Assembly: GCA_032718475.1 (NCBI GenBank)
Contig: JAUCBJ010001977.1
Location: 62,001 to 126,000, forward strand
Direction: 5' to 3'
Origin: Nemertoderma westbladi
Lineage: Eukaryota > Xenacoelomorpha > Nemertodermatida > Nemertodermatidae
DNA length: 64,000 nucleotides
Part shown: positions 48,540 to 58,735 of the stretch, piece by piece
Layout: each line of letters starts with the position of its first letter
How positions within the stretch are numbered: the stretch's first letter is position 1
Position numbers and translations under genes: made by a program
Notes under the pieces: generated by a model
Databases searched by the model: none
Seen by the model: only the letters and a program-made list of their open reading frames with translations
What the model was told of the DNA's origin: nothing

Positions 48540-50761
48540 ATAATTGGGTCAATAAGCTTAAAAGTGGCCAATGGTTTGTCCGGAAGTTACGATATAATTT
48601 TAAATGCTTTAATTTATTCGTATATATTAAAGTTATATATTATTTTGTAGCTAATTTATTTGCGCAGCTTACGCACAAAAAATTATGAAAATCTGTTAAG
48701 GCAGTCAAAAGATATGCCCCATCAAAGACTGAAATATCGTTAAAATCAGTTGTCCCTTACATGACAAGACCACAAACAACTGTAAATTTTATCACTCCAA
48801 GTGGCAAATATATAGAAAACCTATATATTGTTGGGAAGCTTAGATGTTTTGCTTTCTTTTCCGATATATTTCAGGCCATAATATTCATGTTGAACCATTT
48901 GAGATCGATACATAAAATGGGCATGGATTGATTTTTCCATTTTTGTGTCACATCTGTAACATTTACGTCTAGAATCTGAAGTAGTAACTGTAGGTTTACA
49001 GTTTTGATATATTTAGAATCTACAGGGTTTCTAACATATATAGGCCAAATATCACATACAAAGGGTAAGGTAATCTCATTTGGGAAGCATTTATGTTTAA
49101 CAAAGTCAATATAGAAAGCATAAACGTCCATATCTGTAACGCTACAAATGTGGCCATAGATTTTGATAATATTAATCTCATACAAGTATAATGGTACGTG
49201 TGGAAAGGCAATTTGAATTCATGCCGCATCAACCCCAAGAGTTAATGTGATAAATAAACACCTATGATGTATGGCGGTGGTAAGCGTTTTTGTCAACCAT
49301 CTGTAACGCGTCACCGTTACAGTGCAGTGCATTACAGATAAGGGATGTCTCATCTGTAACGCATTATATAACCAGTTATCGATGCGTTACAGACTGTAGG
49401 TTTTCAGTCATATCTATATGACAGTCCTATCTGTAACGGAGTGTCACCCTGAAATACAATAAGGCATCACTGACAATATTTGAATGCCTACGCGTTTGAT
49501 ACGTTCTTCGTCTTCCTACTGACATCCTAACTGCTCATGGTAATGTGGTAGTGTAAGATGGGTAAGTGTAAAACGCGAATCCGGATCGGTACCCGGATTT
49601 TGAGGTTAAAACGCTGATCCGGATTTTCATGTAATCTGGAAATGAGTGCAAAATGCGAATTCAAGCTAATTTTCATTGTCCAATTGTTTCAATGTCAAGT
49701 GTTACTGGATCCCGTAAGGGGAGTAAAACACGGATTCATGTTTATCTCTATCCGGGAAGAGGTGATTGTGGATTCTGGGGAGTAAAGCGCAGATTCACTT
49801 CACATATGAAATTGTATAAATCCAGAGCTTCTGGGTCCGTGGTAAATAATTTAGGAATTAATTGCAAATATATACAATCTCTATCCTATTCATTTTATGT
49901 ATTAATAAAATGTGCTTTCTAAAAAATTTCGCTTTATTTCGTTTAGAATTGTAGAAGATACATTTCCTACAAACAGTGTTTTTTTTAACAAACAATTTAT
50001 TGTACAGACGGTCCTTTGCCCAATGTTTTGTTATTCGTTGTTCATCAATAGGCACCCTGCATAGGCGCGTAATTTATTACGACAATACTGATAGCAAAGG
50101 ATCCATCCATTATTGCCAGCTCTCGCTGGCAAGCTTGTATATTATACTACTACTATTTTTTTTTATACGACACTATTACACTCAATAAGTGGTAGTTGTG
50201 CTACTCAACCTGGGATTTCATAAACATAACAGATTGTGATCATAATAGATCATAACAGAAGCGGCGAAACGGGATAAAAAAAATCGTGTAAAACAAGATT
50301 ATCGGTTACACAGAAAAATGTTAATGAAAAACTTTTTCTATTTATTGGAAATCATGTGTATTAAGTACATATAATTTAGTGGATGCGATGGTTATGGGCA
50401 GATATCGCTGTTTGTTACAGATGTTTGTTCAGTAAATTACCTTATTGTCGAAGCAATAAGTTATAAATACTGCAAAATCCATAACATAATTACCGTTACA
50501 GATGGCCGTTACAGAGGTTTGTCCCATAAATGTCATCACTGTAATGCGTTACAGTGGTAGACAAAAACGTTACAGATATGACATTAGTTTTTGCCATATA
50601 TCTCCCGTTGAGCAGCGCGTCATGCTCTCCCTCTACCATCACAAGATTTGCCATGAAATTATCTTTCGAATGGTGTATGGTATGGCACTAATTTCCGACA
50701 CAAATTTTTCGGTCAATTTGTACCCCTTTTTGGCCACTTTTAAGCTTATTGACCCAATTAT
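48540..50761. mobile_element. Non-autonomous DNA transposon, perfect 32-bp inverted repeats, ending 6 nt from a splice donor
   Basis: The 32 bases at 48540-48571 (starting ATAATTGGGTCAATAAGC) are an exact reverse complement of 50730-50761. Inside, ATCTGTAACG-type motifs occur mostly in plus orientation on the left half (near 48954, 49130, 49302, 49350, 49428) and mostly inverted on the right (near 50497, 50512, 50567). GTTTTTGTC(A/T)ACCA also occurs inverted near 49288 and 50552-50565. This is the layout of subterminal transposase-binding sites. No transposase is recognised: the largest frame is about 104 codons (48871-49185, minus), with no domain. No convincing target duplication is seen. 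The right end lies directly inside the intron after exon a (50768-50887). Confidence 0.82.
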
Positions 50762-50767
50762 GTATAC

Positions 50768-50887
50768 CTTGTAGTAATCAAGCGTGTGAAGACGTATTGA
50801 CTCAATGGACGGTATTTTGGTAAAGTAACCACTGTTATTGCAGGCCATCCATCGTAACCCTTCCTCTGCTTCTCGGGTTGATCCAAC
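50768..50887 (-). CDS. Alpha2-delta-like gene, exon a (end of VWA domain)
   Basis: This 120-nt (40-codon) minus-strand exon has acceptor TTTATGTTCTAG|GTTGG and donor TACAAG|GTATAC, phase 0 on both sides. It reads VGSTREAEEGLRWMACNNSG, then YFTKIPSIESIRLHTLDYYK. The end of the VWA domain of alpha2-delta proteins has the same pattern: a G-R-E stretch, then K-W-(M/I)-AC-x-N-x-GYY-x-xI, then an N/T-rich turn leading to a tyrosine and VLSRP. Exon b supplies VLSRP, so the order is right. The MIDAS motif (DxSxS) should be in preceding exons, which I cannot find. The donor is flush with the DNA transposon at 48540-50761. Confidence 0.92.
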
Positions 50888-51369
50888 CTAGAACATAAAT
50901 ATTCTTAAATAATTACATTTTCATAAAATAATTATGATTGGATAAGATGATGCGTTGGAGGTGACCACACAGGGGCGGAACCAGGAATTTAATTTCTATG
51001 GTGCGCACAATTTGTGAACTTTATTTTTTGGTCTGAGAGCGCTGCACCAGCGGTGTCCTGGGGACAGAGCCCCTGTTGCCGTGGTGGGGGTAAATGGGAC
51101 GGGACTGCCACCCCGGATTTTTATTTAGATTTTAATATGAAAATTTTCATGCAAAAATAATAAAATGTTTAATCGATTATCTGAGATTTTCTATTGATTA
51201 TGGATGATTTTCGATAACTAAAAATAATTTTTTTTTTAAATATTTATTTTTCTCATTGAACATTTAAAGGATTAGCAGTTATTAATTCTACGAGATGAAA
51301 TAATCATAATTTATTTAAATCATAGGCCTATATATTAAATAATAATTAGTAACTAATTACTATAACTAA
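50888..51369. other. Intron sequence before exon a with a possible DNA-element end
   Basis: AT-rich sequence. CAGGGGCGGAACCAGGAATTT (50970-50990) and the GC-rich segment up to 51115 look like the end of a common type of dispersed DNA element, but no partner end is found. Confidence 0.35.
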
Positions 51370-51545
51370 TACGCAGCTTGGTCTAGTGGTGACATGGGCT
51401 TCCATTCGGGAGGCCCTGGTTCGATCCCTAGATGGGGGCAGCACTGTTTGGGCACAGCAGCACAGTGCTTTAAATGCTGCAGCCTAGCCCAACCCGGGCT
51501 TTCATCCTTGGATGGTCGGTAAATGGGAACCAAGGCAACTTGGGA
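51370..51545 (+). mobile_element. tRNA-derived SINE-like element
   Basis: An RNA polymerase III A box, TGGTCTAGTGG (51379-51389), and B box, GGTTCGATCC (51418-51427), both perfect to consensus, lie 28 bases apart as in tRNA genes. The flanks cannot form an acceptor stem (GCAGCTT has no partner). The sequence continues with a GC-rich body (GGGGGCAGCACTGTTTGGGC) like a SINE body. It is therefore a tRNA-related SINE, not a tRNA gene. Its 3' end merges with the next array, so the boundary is approximate. Confidence 0.7.
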
Positions 51546-52338
51546 AATATAGTGGAAGCGTTTATGTGGAAGAGCTTACTATGGAAGATCACCCATGATA
51601 GTGGTGAACAGGCATTCCTTTAGGAAACGGAGTGGAAGGGTTTACTGTGGAAGATTACCCATGGTGGTGAACAGGCATTCCTTTAGGAAACAGAGTGGAA
51701 GGGTTTACTGTGGAAGATCACCCATGGTGGTGAACAGGCATTCCTTTAGGAAACAGAGTGTAAGGGTTTACTATGGAAGATTACCCGGTGGTGAACAGGC
51801 ATTCCTTTAGGAAACAGAGTGGAAGGGTTTACTTGGTAGCTCACCCATGGTGGTGAACAGGCATTCCTTTAGGAAACGGAGTGTAATGGTTTACTGTGGA
51901 AGATATCCCATGGTGGTGAACAGGCATTCCTTTAGGAAACGGAGTGTAAGGGTTTACTGTGGTAGCTCACCCATGGTGGTGAACAGGCATTCCTTTAGGG
52001 AACGGAGTGTAAGGGTTTACTGTGGAAGATCACCCATGGTGGTGAACAGGCATTCCTTTAGGAAACGGAGTGTAAAGGTTTACTGTGGTAGCTCATCCAT
52101 GGTGGTGAACAGGCATTCCTTTAGGAAACGGAGTGTAAGGGTTTACTGTGGTAGATCACCCATGGTGGTGAACAGGCATTCCTTTAGGAAACGGAGTGTA
52201 AGGGTTTACTGTGGAAGATCACCCATGGTGGTGAACAGGCATTCCTTTAGGAAACAGAGTGTAAGGGTTTACTGTGGATGATCACCCATGGTGGTGAACA
52301 GGCATTCCTTTAGGAAACGGAGTGTAAGGGTTTACTTT
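51546..52338. repeat. 63-bp minisatellite (second family)
   Basis: About 12 units: GGTGGTGAACAGGCATTCCT, TTAGGAAACGGAGTGTAAGG, GTTTACTGTGGAAGATCACC. 63 bp equals 21 codons, giving open plus-strand frames with repeated VVNRHSFRKRSVRVYCG. No domain or start context is present; I treat it as satellite. Confidence 0.93.
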
Positions 52339-52401
52339 TAATCGAAGGTCTTGCCCTGACCTCCGCCGGATCCCTGATCCCAGGTAGTAGAAATCATCCA
52401 C
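52339..52401 (-). pseudogene. Relic of the LINE family at 33397-34515
   Basis: Read on the minus strand, GTGGATGATTTCTACTACCT and GGGATC(A)GGGATCCGG match the part of the 33397-34515 element that encodes VDDFCYLGSWIRKSGEDLR, with small indels. It is only about 63 bp long and lies exactly between two satellite families. Confidence 0.75.
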
Positions 52402-54686
52402 ATTGTATGATGAAATACTACCTGATACCTTGTATGATGAAATACTAGCTGATACCTTGTATGATGAAATACTACCTGATACCTTGTATGATTAAATACT
52501 ACCTGATAACTTGTATGAGTAAATACTACCTGATACCTTGTATGAGTAAATACTACCTGATACCTTGTATGAGTAAATACTACCTGATACCTTGTATGAG
52601 TAAATACTACCTGATACCTTGTATGATGAAATACTACCTGATACCTTGTATGATGAAATACTACCTGATACCTTGTATGAGTAAATACTACCTGATACCT
52701 TGTATGAGTAAATACTACCTGATACCTTGTATGAGTAAATACTACCTGATACCTTGTATGAGTAAATACTACCTGATACCTTGTATGATGAAATACTACC
52801 TGATACCTTGTATGATGAAATACTACCTGATACCTTGTATGAGTAAATACTACCTGATACCTTGTATGAGTAAATACTACCTGATACCTTGTATGAGTAA
52901 ATACTACCTGATACCTTGTATGAGTAAATACTACCTGATACCTTGTATGAGTAAATACTACCTGATACCTTGTATGATGAAATACTACCTGATACCTTGT
53001 ATGATGAAATACTACCTGATACCTTGTATGAGTAAATACTACCTGATACCTTGTATGAGTAAATACTACCTGATACCTTGTATGATGAAATACTACCTGA
53101 TACCTTGTATGATGAAATACTACCTGATACCTTGTATGAAATACTACCTGATAACTTGTATGAGTAAATACTACCTGATACCTTGTATGATGAAATACTA
53201 CCTGATACCTTGTATGAAATACTACCTGATACCTTGTATGAAATACTACCTGATACCTTGTATGAGTAAATACTACCTGATACCTTGTATGATTAAATAC
53301 TACCTGAAACCTTGTATGAGTAAATACTACCTGATACCTTGTATGATGAAATACTACCTGATACCTTGTATGATGAAATACTACATGAGTAAATACTACC
53401 TGATACCTTGTATGAGTAAATACTACCTGATACCTTGTATGAGTAAATACTACCTGATACCTTGTATGAGTAAATACTACCTGATACCTTGTATGATGAA
53501 ATACTACCTGATACCTTGTATGATGAAATACTACCTGATACCTTGTATGATGAAATACTACCTGATACCTTGTATGAGTAAATACTACCTGATACCTTGT
53601 ATGAGTAAATACTACCTGATACCTTGTATGAGTAAATACTACCTGATACCTTGTATGAGTAAATACTACCTGATACCTTGTATGATGAAATACTACCTGA
53701 TACCTTGTATGATGAAATACTACCTGATACCTTGTATGAGTAAATACTACCTGATACCTTGTATGAGTAAATACTACCTGATACCTTGTATGAGTAAATA
53801 CTACCTGATACCTTGTATGAGTAAATACTACCTGATACCTTGTATGAGTAAATACTACCTGATACCTTGTATGATGAAATACTACCTGATACCTTGTATG
53901 ATGAAATACTACCTGATACCTTGTATGAGTAAATACTACCTGATACCTTGTATGAGTAAATACTACCTGATACCTTGTATGATGAAATACTACCTGATAC
54001 CTTGTATGATGAAATACTACCTGATACCTTGTATGAAATACTACCTGATAACTTGTATGAGTAAATACTACCTGATACCTTGTATGATGAAATACTACCT
54101 GATACCTTGTATGAAATACTACCTGATACCTTGTATGAAATACTACCTGATACCTTGTATGAGTAAATACTACCTGATACCTTGTATGATTAAATACTAC
54201 CTGATACCTTGTATGAGTAAATACTACCTGATACCTTGTATGATGAAATACTACCTGATACCTTGTATGATGAAATACTACCTGATACCTTGTATGATGA
54301 AATACTACCTGATACCTTGTATGATGAAATACTACCTGATACCTTGTATGAAATACTACCTGATACCTTGTATGAAATACTACCTGATACCTTGTATGAG
54401 TAAATACTACCTGATACCTTGTATGATTAAATACTACCTGATACCTTGTATGAGTAAATACTACCTGATACCTTGTATGATGAAATACTACCTGATACCT
54501 TGTATGATGAAATACTACCTGATACCTTGTATGATGAAATACTACCTGATACCTTGTATGATGAAATACTACCTGATACCTTGTATGAAATACTACCTGA
54601 TACCTTGTATGAAATACTACCTGATACCTTGTATGAGTAAATACTACCTGATACCTTGTATGATTAAATACTACCTGATACCTTGT
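52402..54686. repeat. 24/27-bp minisatellite, left part
   Basis: Units CCTGATACCTTGTATGAGTA + AATACTA (27 bp), with GATG and GATT variants and a 24-bp form lacking AGT. All lengths are multiples of three and free of stops in one frame of each strand, so frames of 746 and 794 codons run through it. They are artefacts of the repeat. On the minus strand each unit contains CAAG|GTATCAG and CAG|GTAGTATTT, both donor-like. Confidence 0.96.
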
Positions 54687-54687
54687 T

Positions 54688-57495
54688 CTCCAGTTTTTTG
54701 AAACTCTAGACAATGTGTACAACGAGGTGGTACATTGGCCCGCGAATCTATTTTTAGTGCCTCAGGGGGCGATTGGTCGACAATTAGTTGGGGAGATGTC
54801 GAGACTCATTGCTCTTGCATCTAAGGAGAATCTGTTGACAGACGTTGCGGCGATTGCGCTAATGGTGTTACCTGCCCTGCTCCTTCAGAAACCGAGTCGT
54901 TCTTCGACGGCGGCAACTCATCGTCGTGTTCTAGAACGGCGATTGGGGAGCTGGAGGGGAGGTGAGTTCGAAGAATTGGTGGTTGAGGCTCGTGCGATCC
55001 AGTATCACCTGCCGAAACGGCGGCAAACCGCTTCGCCAACCGTCGCCATGCAGAAGGCGTTCGTTCGCCATATGCTGACGGGGAATATTTCTGCCGCTAC
55101 GAGATGCCTTAGTGAGGCTTACCGAGGAGCGCCAATGAAGTTGAACGACTCGTTCACTGATAAAGATGGCGTAATGAAGATCGTAGGTGACGTATTGCGT
55201 CAGAAACACCCCCCAGCGCAACCGGCGGACGAGTCCATACTCATCTCGGAGTTTAGCGGTGCGCCGGAGCATCATGAAGTTATATTTGAGGCGATTAACG
55301 GGGAGGTGATTCTGTCGAGTTTACTCCGGATGAAGGGGAATGCCGCCGGGCCGTCCGGGTTGGATGTGCAGGGGTGGAAACACCTCCTGACAAAGTTTCG
55401 GACGGAGTCAACCGGCCTGGCCAACCAGATTGCGGAGTGGGCGAAACAGATCGCGCAGAAGGTGGTTCCTCCGGATTCGATATCCGCGTTGCTAAACTCG
55501 CGTCTACTGGCGCTCGATAAGAACCCCGGAGTTCGACCCGTAGGGATCGGAGAGGTTCTCCGTCGGGTCATCGGTAAGTCGATTATATACTGCATCCGTG
55601 AGGATCTCCAGGCTGTTGGAGGAGGGATTCAACTCTGTCTCGGCCAGAAAGCCGGCATTGAGTTCGCTATCCACAGCCTCAATGATGCGTTCGACGATGA
55701 TGACTGCGACGCAGTGCTACAGATAGACGCAACAAACGCGTTTAACGTTCTTAACAGACAGGCTGCGTTGCACAATATTCGCGCGGTGTGTCCGGCGTTA
55801 CACACAGTCGTAACCAACTGCTACAGTCGCCCATCCCGGTTGTTTGTTGGCGGAGACTCCTTGCTCTCCGAGGAGGGTACTACCCAGGGTGACCCGGTTG
55901 CCATGGCGATGTTTGGGAGCGGGACCTTGCCGTTTATAAGGACGTTGGGCGAGAGCTGTAAGATCCTTCAGCGATGGTTTGCGGATGATGGGAATGCGGC
56001 CGGGAAGCTCGTCGAACTGCGTAAGTACTGGGATATCGTGTCTCGACTTGGCCCGCTGTACGGATACTACCCGTCGAAGTGTCACCTAACTGTTAAGCTG
56101 GATAAGCGAGAGGAGGCCGAGGAATTATTTGCCAATACCGGCGTCATAATAAACACGGTTGGCCACGAACTCCTCGGTGGGGTTATCGGGACGGAGGAGT
56201 TTCGACGCGAATATACCGCGAAGAAAGTGGAGGAGTTTACGGCCCAGGTCGACCGGATCACCGACATAGCTGCGGTGGATCCCCACTGCGCGTACGCCGG
56301 GCTGGTGTTCGGTTTGTCGTGCCGGTGGCGGTACGTGTCGCGGGTAGTTCCTGGTGCAACCGACCACTTCGGGAAACTCGAAGAGTCGGTAGAACTCTTC
56401 CTCTGCCAGATCACCGGCAGAGCGTCGATTACGTCGGAAGAAAGACTGCTGCTGTCCCTGCCAGTCCGGCACGGTGGATTGGGCGTTCCGGTTCCCGCCG
56501 ACCTTGACGCACAGTACGGCAACTCGCGCGATATGTGCGAACCGTTTCAGCTAGCCGATACCCATTCGATGTCGGTGATCCGGGAGCGGCAGAAGCTGGC
56601 ATTGGCCGCGCTGAAAGTTCGTGGGGCGCTGCACCTGAAAACTAAAACAGAAGAGGTGTACAGGAATATCTCGCCAAACCAACGCAAGTTGTGTGAGTTA
56701 ACCTCAGAGAAAGGCGCTTCAACTTGGCTTAACACCAAACCGCTAACCCAAGTTCAAACTCACCTAGATAAGGAAGAGTTCCGAGACGCCCTGAGTCTAC
56801 GTTACGGGTGGTCCCCTAAGGATCTCCCAGCTCGTTGTGCCTGTGGGGAGCGATTTTCCGCTTCGCATATTCTGTCGTGCCCTACTGGAGGTTTCCCCTC
56901 CATAAGGCACAACGAGATCCGCGATTTCGTGGCTGATTCTCTTACCGAGGTGGCGCACAATGTGGCAGTTGAGCCGATGCTCCAGCCACTGACAGGCGAG
57001 CAGTTCGCCCTCCGATCCGCTTCGACTGACCAGCAGGCGCGGCTGGACGTTTCGGTGAGTGGCTTCTGGGGCAACCGCTTCCAGAGGACCTTCATCGACG
57101 TTTCAGTATTTAACCCGCTGGCCGCTACGAACGCCGCCATGTCTTTGGATGCCGCCCATCGCCATCACGAGGACCGAAAGATCCGGAAGTACGAGGAGCG
57201 GGTGAGGGAGGTTGAACACGGCAACTTCACTCCCCTCATCTTCACGGCTTTCGGCGGGATGTCCAAAGCCGCCACGCAGTTTGTTACTCGCCTGGCTCAC
57301 AAGATCGCAGACAAAAGGGAGGTCCGGTACTCCGACAGTATTACCTGGGTTCGCCGGCGACTGAGTTTCGCGTTGCTGAGGTCGTCGCTGCTCTGTTTGC
57401 GTGGCTGTAGATCAGCTTCTCGCCGCCCAGTCCGCTGCAATATCGCGGAGGCGTCCATTCTCCTGGCGAATGCAAACTCGGACCCAACAGGCTGA
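54688..57495 (+). CDS. Retrotransposon polyprotein: reverse transcriptase plus restriction-like endonuclease
   Basis: The uninterrupted frame of 935 codons ends at TGA and starts at the truncation (LQFFETLDNVYNEVVHW); the GTG at 54715 is not a proven start. Counting from 54715, the conserved RT entry block NPGVRPVGIGEVLRRVIGK is near residues 268-287, motif A LQIDATNAFN near 335, EGTTQGDPVAM near 387-397 and catalytic WFADDGNAAG near 421-430. Near 709 there is a C-terminal zinc-knuckle-like CACGERFSASHILSC, followed by RLDVSVSGFW, RTFIDVSVFNP and a K-x2-KYEE-x11-FTPL run. The order RT, knuckle, PD-(D/E)XK-like nuclease is that of R2/NeSL/HERO-type elements, which cut with a restriction-like endonuclease. 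The clade is not resolved. No internal stop or frameshift suggests a recent insertion. Many overlapping frames on both strands are shadows. Confidence 0.9.
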   Translation, partial: LQFFETLDNVYNEVVHWPANLFLVPQGAIGRQLVGEMSRLIALASKENLLTDVAAIALMVLPALLLQKPSRSSTAATHRRVLERRLGSWRGGEFEELVVEARAIQYHLPKRRQTASPTVAMQKAFVRHMLTGNISAATRCLSEAYRGAPMKLNDSFTDKDGVMKIVGDVLRQKHPPAQPADESILISEFSGAPEHHEVIFEAINGEVILSSLLRMKGNAAGPSGLDVQGWKHLLTKFRTESTGLANQIAEWAKQIAQKVVPPDSISALLNSRLLALDKNPGVRPVGIGEVLRRVIGKSIIYCIREDLQAVGGGIQLCLGQKAGIEFAIHSLNDAFDDDDCDAVLQIDATNAFNVLNRQAALHNIRAVCPALHTVVTNCYSRPSRLFVGGDSLLSEEGTTQGDPVAMAMFGSGTLPFIRTLGESCKILQRWFADDGNAAGKLVELRKYWDIVSRLGPLYGYYPSKCHLTVKLDKREEAEELFANTGVIINTVGHELLGGVIGTEEFRREYTAKKVEEFTAQVDRITDIAAVDPHCAYAGLVFGLSCRWRYVSRVVPGATDHFGKLEESVELFLCQITGRASITSEERLLLSLPVRHGGLGVPVPADLDAQYGNSRDMCEPFQLADTHSMSVIRERQKLALAALKVRGALHLKTKTEEVYRNISPNQRKLCELTSEKGASTWLNTKPLTQVQTHLDKEEFRDALSLRYGWSPKDLPARCACGERFSASHILSCPTGGFPSIRHNEIRDFVADSLTEVAHNVAVEPMLQPLTGEQFALRSASTDQQARLDVSVSGFWGNRFQRTFIDVSVFNPLAATNAAMSLDAAHRHHEDRKIRKYEERVREVEHGNFTPLIFTAFGGMSKAATQFVTRLAHKIADKREVRYSDSITWVRRRLSFALLRSSLLCLRGCRSASRRPVRCNIAEASILLANANSDPTG

Positions 57496-57714
57496 ATGGC
57501 AGTGCAGTGGTAGGCAGTGCAGTACACAGTATGCAGTACAGCAGTACATACTGTTTAAATAGCAATCTGGTTGCTAGGCAGCCGTCAAATACAGCTGGTG
57601 GTGGTTGTACAATTGTTTTTTAAATTTCCCGCGTTTCTGTAATTACTGTTTTTAATTGTTTGTTATAGTGCCTATAATTGTGTTTGTATTTCTGAAGGTT
57701 TTTATTATTTTGTG

Positions 57715-57720
57715 AATAAA
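57715..57720 (+). promoter_or_regulatory. Polyadenylation signal of the retrotransposon
   Basis: AATAAA, 20 bases before the 29-nt poly(A) tail. Confidence 0.85.
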
Positions 57721-57737
57721 TGAGGCTTGTAAAGTTA

Positions 57738-57769
<32 letters not shown>

Positions 57770-57775
<6 letters not shown>

Positions 57776-58735
57776 ACCTTGTATGATTAAATACTACCTG
57801 ATACCTTGTATGAGTAAATACTACCTGATACCTTGTATGAGTAAATACTACCTGATACCTTGTATGATGAAATACTACCTGATACCTTGTATGAGTAAAT
57901 ACTACCTGATACCTTGTATGAGTAAATACTACCTGATACCTTGTATGATGAAATACTACCTGATACCTTGTATGAGTAAATACTACCTGATACCTTGTAT
58001 GAGTAAATACTACCTGATACCTTGTATGATGAAATACTACCTGATACCTTGTATGATGAAATACTACCTGATACCTTGTATGATGAAATACTACCTGATA
58101 CCTTGTATGATGAAATACTACCTGATACCTTGTATGAAATACTACCTGATACCTTGTATGAAATACTACCTGATACCTTGTATGAGTAAATACTACCTGA
58201 TACCTTGTATGATTAAATACTACCTGATACCTTGTATGAGTAAATACTACCTGATACCTTGTATGATGAAATACTACCTGATACATTGTATGATGAAATA
58301 CTACCTGATACCTTGTATGAGTAAATACTACCTGATACCTTGTATGATAAATACTATCTGATACCTTGTATGAGTAAATACTATCTGATACCTTGTATGA
58401 TGAAATACTACCTGATACCTTGTATGATGAAATACTACCTGATACCTTGTATGATGAAATACTACCTGATACCTTGTATGAAATACTACCTGATACCTTG
58501 TATGAAATACTACCTGATACCTTGTATGAGTAAATACTACCTGATACCTTGTATGATTAAATACTACCTGATACCTTGTATGAGTAAATACTACCTGATA
58601 CCTTGTATGATGAAATACTACCTGATACATTGTATGATGAAATACTACCTGATACCTTGTATGAGTAAATACTACCTGATACCTTGTATGATAAATACTA
58701 TCTGATACCTTGTATGAGTAAATACTACCTGACGT
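57770..58735. repeat. 24/27-bp minisatellite, right part
   Basis: Continuation of the array after the retrotransposon. A block of about 315 bp (marked by ATACATTGTATGATGAAATA and TATGATAAATACTATCTG) occurs twice (near 58270-58360 and 58625-58710). On the minus strand the array begins CGTCAG|GTAGTATTTACTC at 58735. Confidence 0.95.

Larger units (their letters stand above)
54687..57769 (+). mobile_element. Non-LTR retrotransposon with restriction-like endonuclease, poly(A) tail, in the 24/27-bp satellite
   Basis: CCTGATACCTTGT at 54674-54686 recurs at 57770-57782, immediately after 29 A residues (57741-57769). A simple break would have resumed at ATGA, so a 13-14-bp target duplication is readable from the repeat phase. 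The 3' untranslated region is 245 bp, with AATAAA at 57715-57720. The 5' end lies within the open frame, so some N-terminal sequence is probably lost. GC content is clearly higher than the surroundings. Confidence 0.93.

Noticed and set aside
48871-49238. Minus-strand frames of 104 and 72 codons inside the 2.2-kb DNA element
   Set aside because: No transposase motif; overlapping frames in AT-rich sequence.
51370-51445. tRNA gene
   Set aside because: A and B boxes are perfect but no acceptor stem can form, so it was called SINE-like.
52338-54722. 794-codon (minus) and 746-codon (plus) open frames
   Set aside because: Unit lengths of 24 and 27 bp are multiples of three and lack stops, so long frames arise automatically on both strands. 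There is no domain, and the frames end in unrelated sequence.
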